Both the position numbers and the translations under genes were made by a program. DNA of 15,049 nt from Candidatus Krumholzibacteriia bacterium (GTDB taxonomy: Bacteria; Krumholzibacteriota; Krumholzibacteriia; LZORAL124-64-63): the NCBI GenBank assembly GCA_028718575.1, contig JAQULN010000015.1, positions 1 through 15,049 of the forward strand, read 5' to 3'. Below, piece by piece: positions 14,651 to 15,049 of this stretch; positions within the stretch are counted from its first letter, which is position 1; the number at the start of each line of letters is the position of its first letter. The notes beneath the pieces are model-generated. The model saw only the letters and a list, made by a program, of their open reading frames with translations. It was not told the DNA's origin and did not search any database.

Positions 14651-15049
14651 TCAGCGCCTCCGGCTGCGGGTCAGCACCGCGATCGTCCAGACCGTGCCCA
14701 CCAGACCCGGCCACACCAGCACCGATAGCCAGCCCAGTCCGTGGCGCGTCGTCGCGCTCAGCAGCAGAGGCTGGAAACTGCGCCGGCGGCCCCGGATGCC
14801 GAGCAGATCTTCTTCCTCGACCAGCCAGCCCATCAGGTTCAGGACGAGGTCGCGATTGCCGTAAAGATTGATGTTCGCATTGGTCACGACACTGGCGTTG
14901 CCGATCAGGATCAACCGCCCAGCCGGCGCGGGCGGCGACTCCGCTGCCGCCGCGGCAGGGTCGCCGGAGGCCAGCGAATCGGCCGCCGCCGCGGGCGGCG
15001 CGACGGTGAGCGCGACGGCGAACGGGCGCGGGCCCGGATGGTCCGCCGC
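14651..15049 (-). CDS. GldG-like ABC transporter auxiliary protein, C-terminal part (5' end outside window)
   Basis: The last 132 codons are present and the frame is open to the window edge (AADHPGPRPFAVALTV...). An Ala/Pro/Ser-rich linker of about 25 residues follows, then RLILIGNASVVTNANINLYGNRDLVLNLMGWLVEEEDLLGIRGR, which matches the end of the Gld-type ABC auxiliary domain (iGdadf.sN......gN.dl.lN...WL..ee.l..ir). A final membrane helix (GWLSVLVWPGLVGTVWTIAVL) and a basic RSRRR tail close the protein. A TTG-initiated 87-codon gene inside this frame is not likely, because the homologous region extends upstream of it. Together with the DUF4340 gene it would form the auxiliary part of an ABC export or gliding-related complex; the ATPase and permease genes would be expected beyond the right edge. 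Confidence 0.75.
   Translation of the reverse strand, partial: AADHPGPRPFAVALTVAPPAAAADSLASGDPAAAAAESPPAPAGRLILIGNASVVTNANINLYGNRDLVLNLMGWLVEEEDLLGIRGRRRSFQPLLLSATTRHGLGWLSVLVWPGLVGTVWTIAVLTRSRRR

Overview
The window is GC-rich bacterial chromosome with dense coding and long antisense shadow frames. Three separate secreted proteins end in the same FlgD-like Ig module (PNPFNP ... WDG ... G-Y/I-L/V-x-RL ... VxLxR/K). They are accompanied by cohesin-like, dockerin-like, beta-helix and FG-GAP modules and by the end of a GldG-type gene. This combination points to the Fibrobacterota-Chlorobiota-Bacteroidota (FCB) superphylum or its high-GC candidate relatives (Krumholzibacteriota or Eisenbacteria type). 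That assignment is an inference from domain content, not from a marker-gene tree.

Layout from left to right. (1) The 3' end of metG (+) finishes in a long hairpin that it shares with a convergent minus-strand cluster. (2) That cluster, read right to left, encodes a 1424-residue modular beta-helix surface protein (6441-2167), a 187-residue secreted cohesin-like protein (2083-1520) and a 292-residue cohesin-like protein with the sorting module (1499-621). The last two are 20 bp apart. (3) Ahead of the large gene lies a 289-bp gap holding several mutually exclusive hairpins and a clear intrinsic terminator. It is a candidate attenuator leader or a small RNA. (4) Next come an M29-type aminopeptidase (7750-6737) and a POT-family peptide/H+ symporter (9353-7989), both minus strand and separated by two strong hairpins, one of them a textbook terminator. 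(5) An FG-GAP beta-propeller protein with seven repeats and the sorting module (11608-9608) is divergent from an MepM/Csd3-like M23 peptidase (11730-13160, +). (6) The right edge holds a DUF4340 protein (14649-13192) that starts 1 nt after the stop of a partial GldG-like gene running off the window.

Functional reading: the region is mostly cell envelope and surface. At least three proteins appear to be exported and then secreted or anchored through a common C-terminal module. The M23 enzyme would remodel peptidoglycan, the POT carrier would import di/tripeptides and the M29 enzyme would split peptides. The GldG/DUF4340 pair belongs to the auxiliary part of an ABC transporter of the kind linked to gliding and surface functions. 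I see no mobile element, CRISPR array, rRNA or tRNA.

The most promising unexplained items are the structured leader at about 6536-6660, the beta-helix/cohesin/Fn3/dockerin/cohesin/sorting-module protein with two cohesin-like neighbours, and the 187-residue protein that lacks the sorting module but ends in an aromatic-basic tail.
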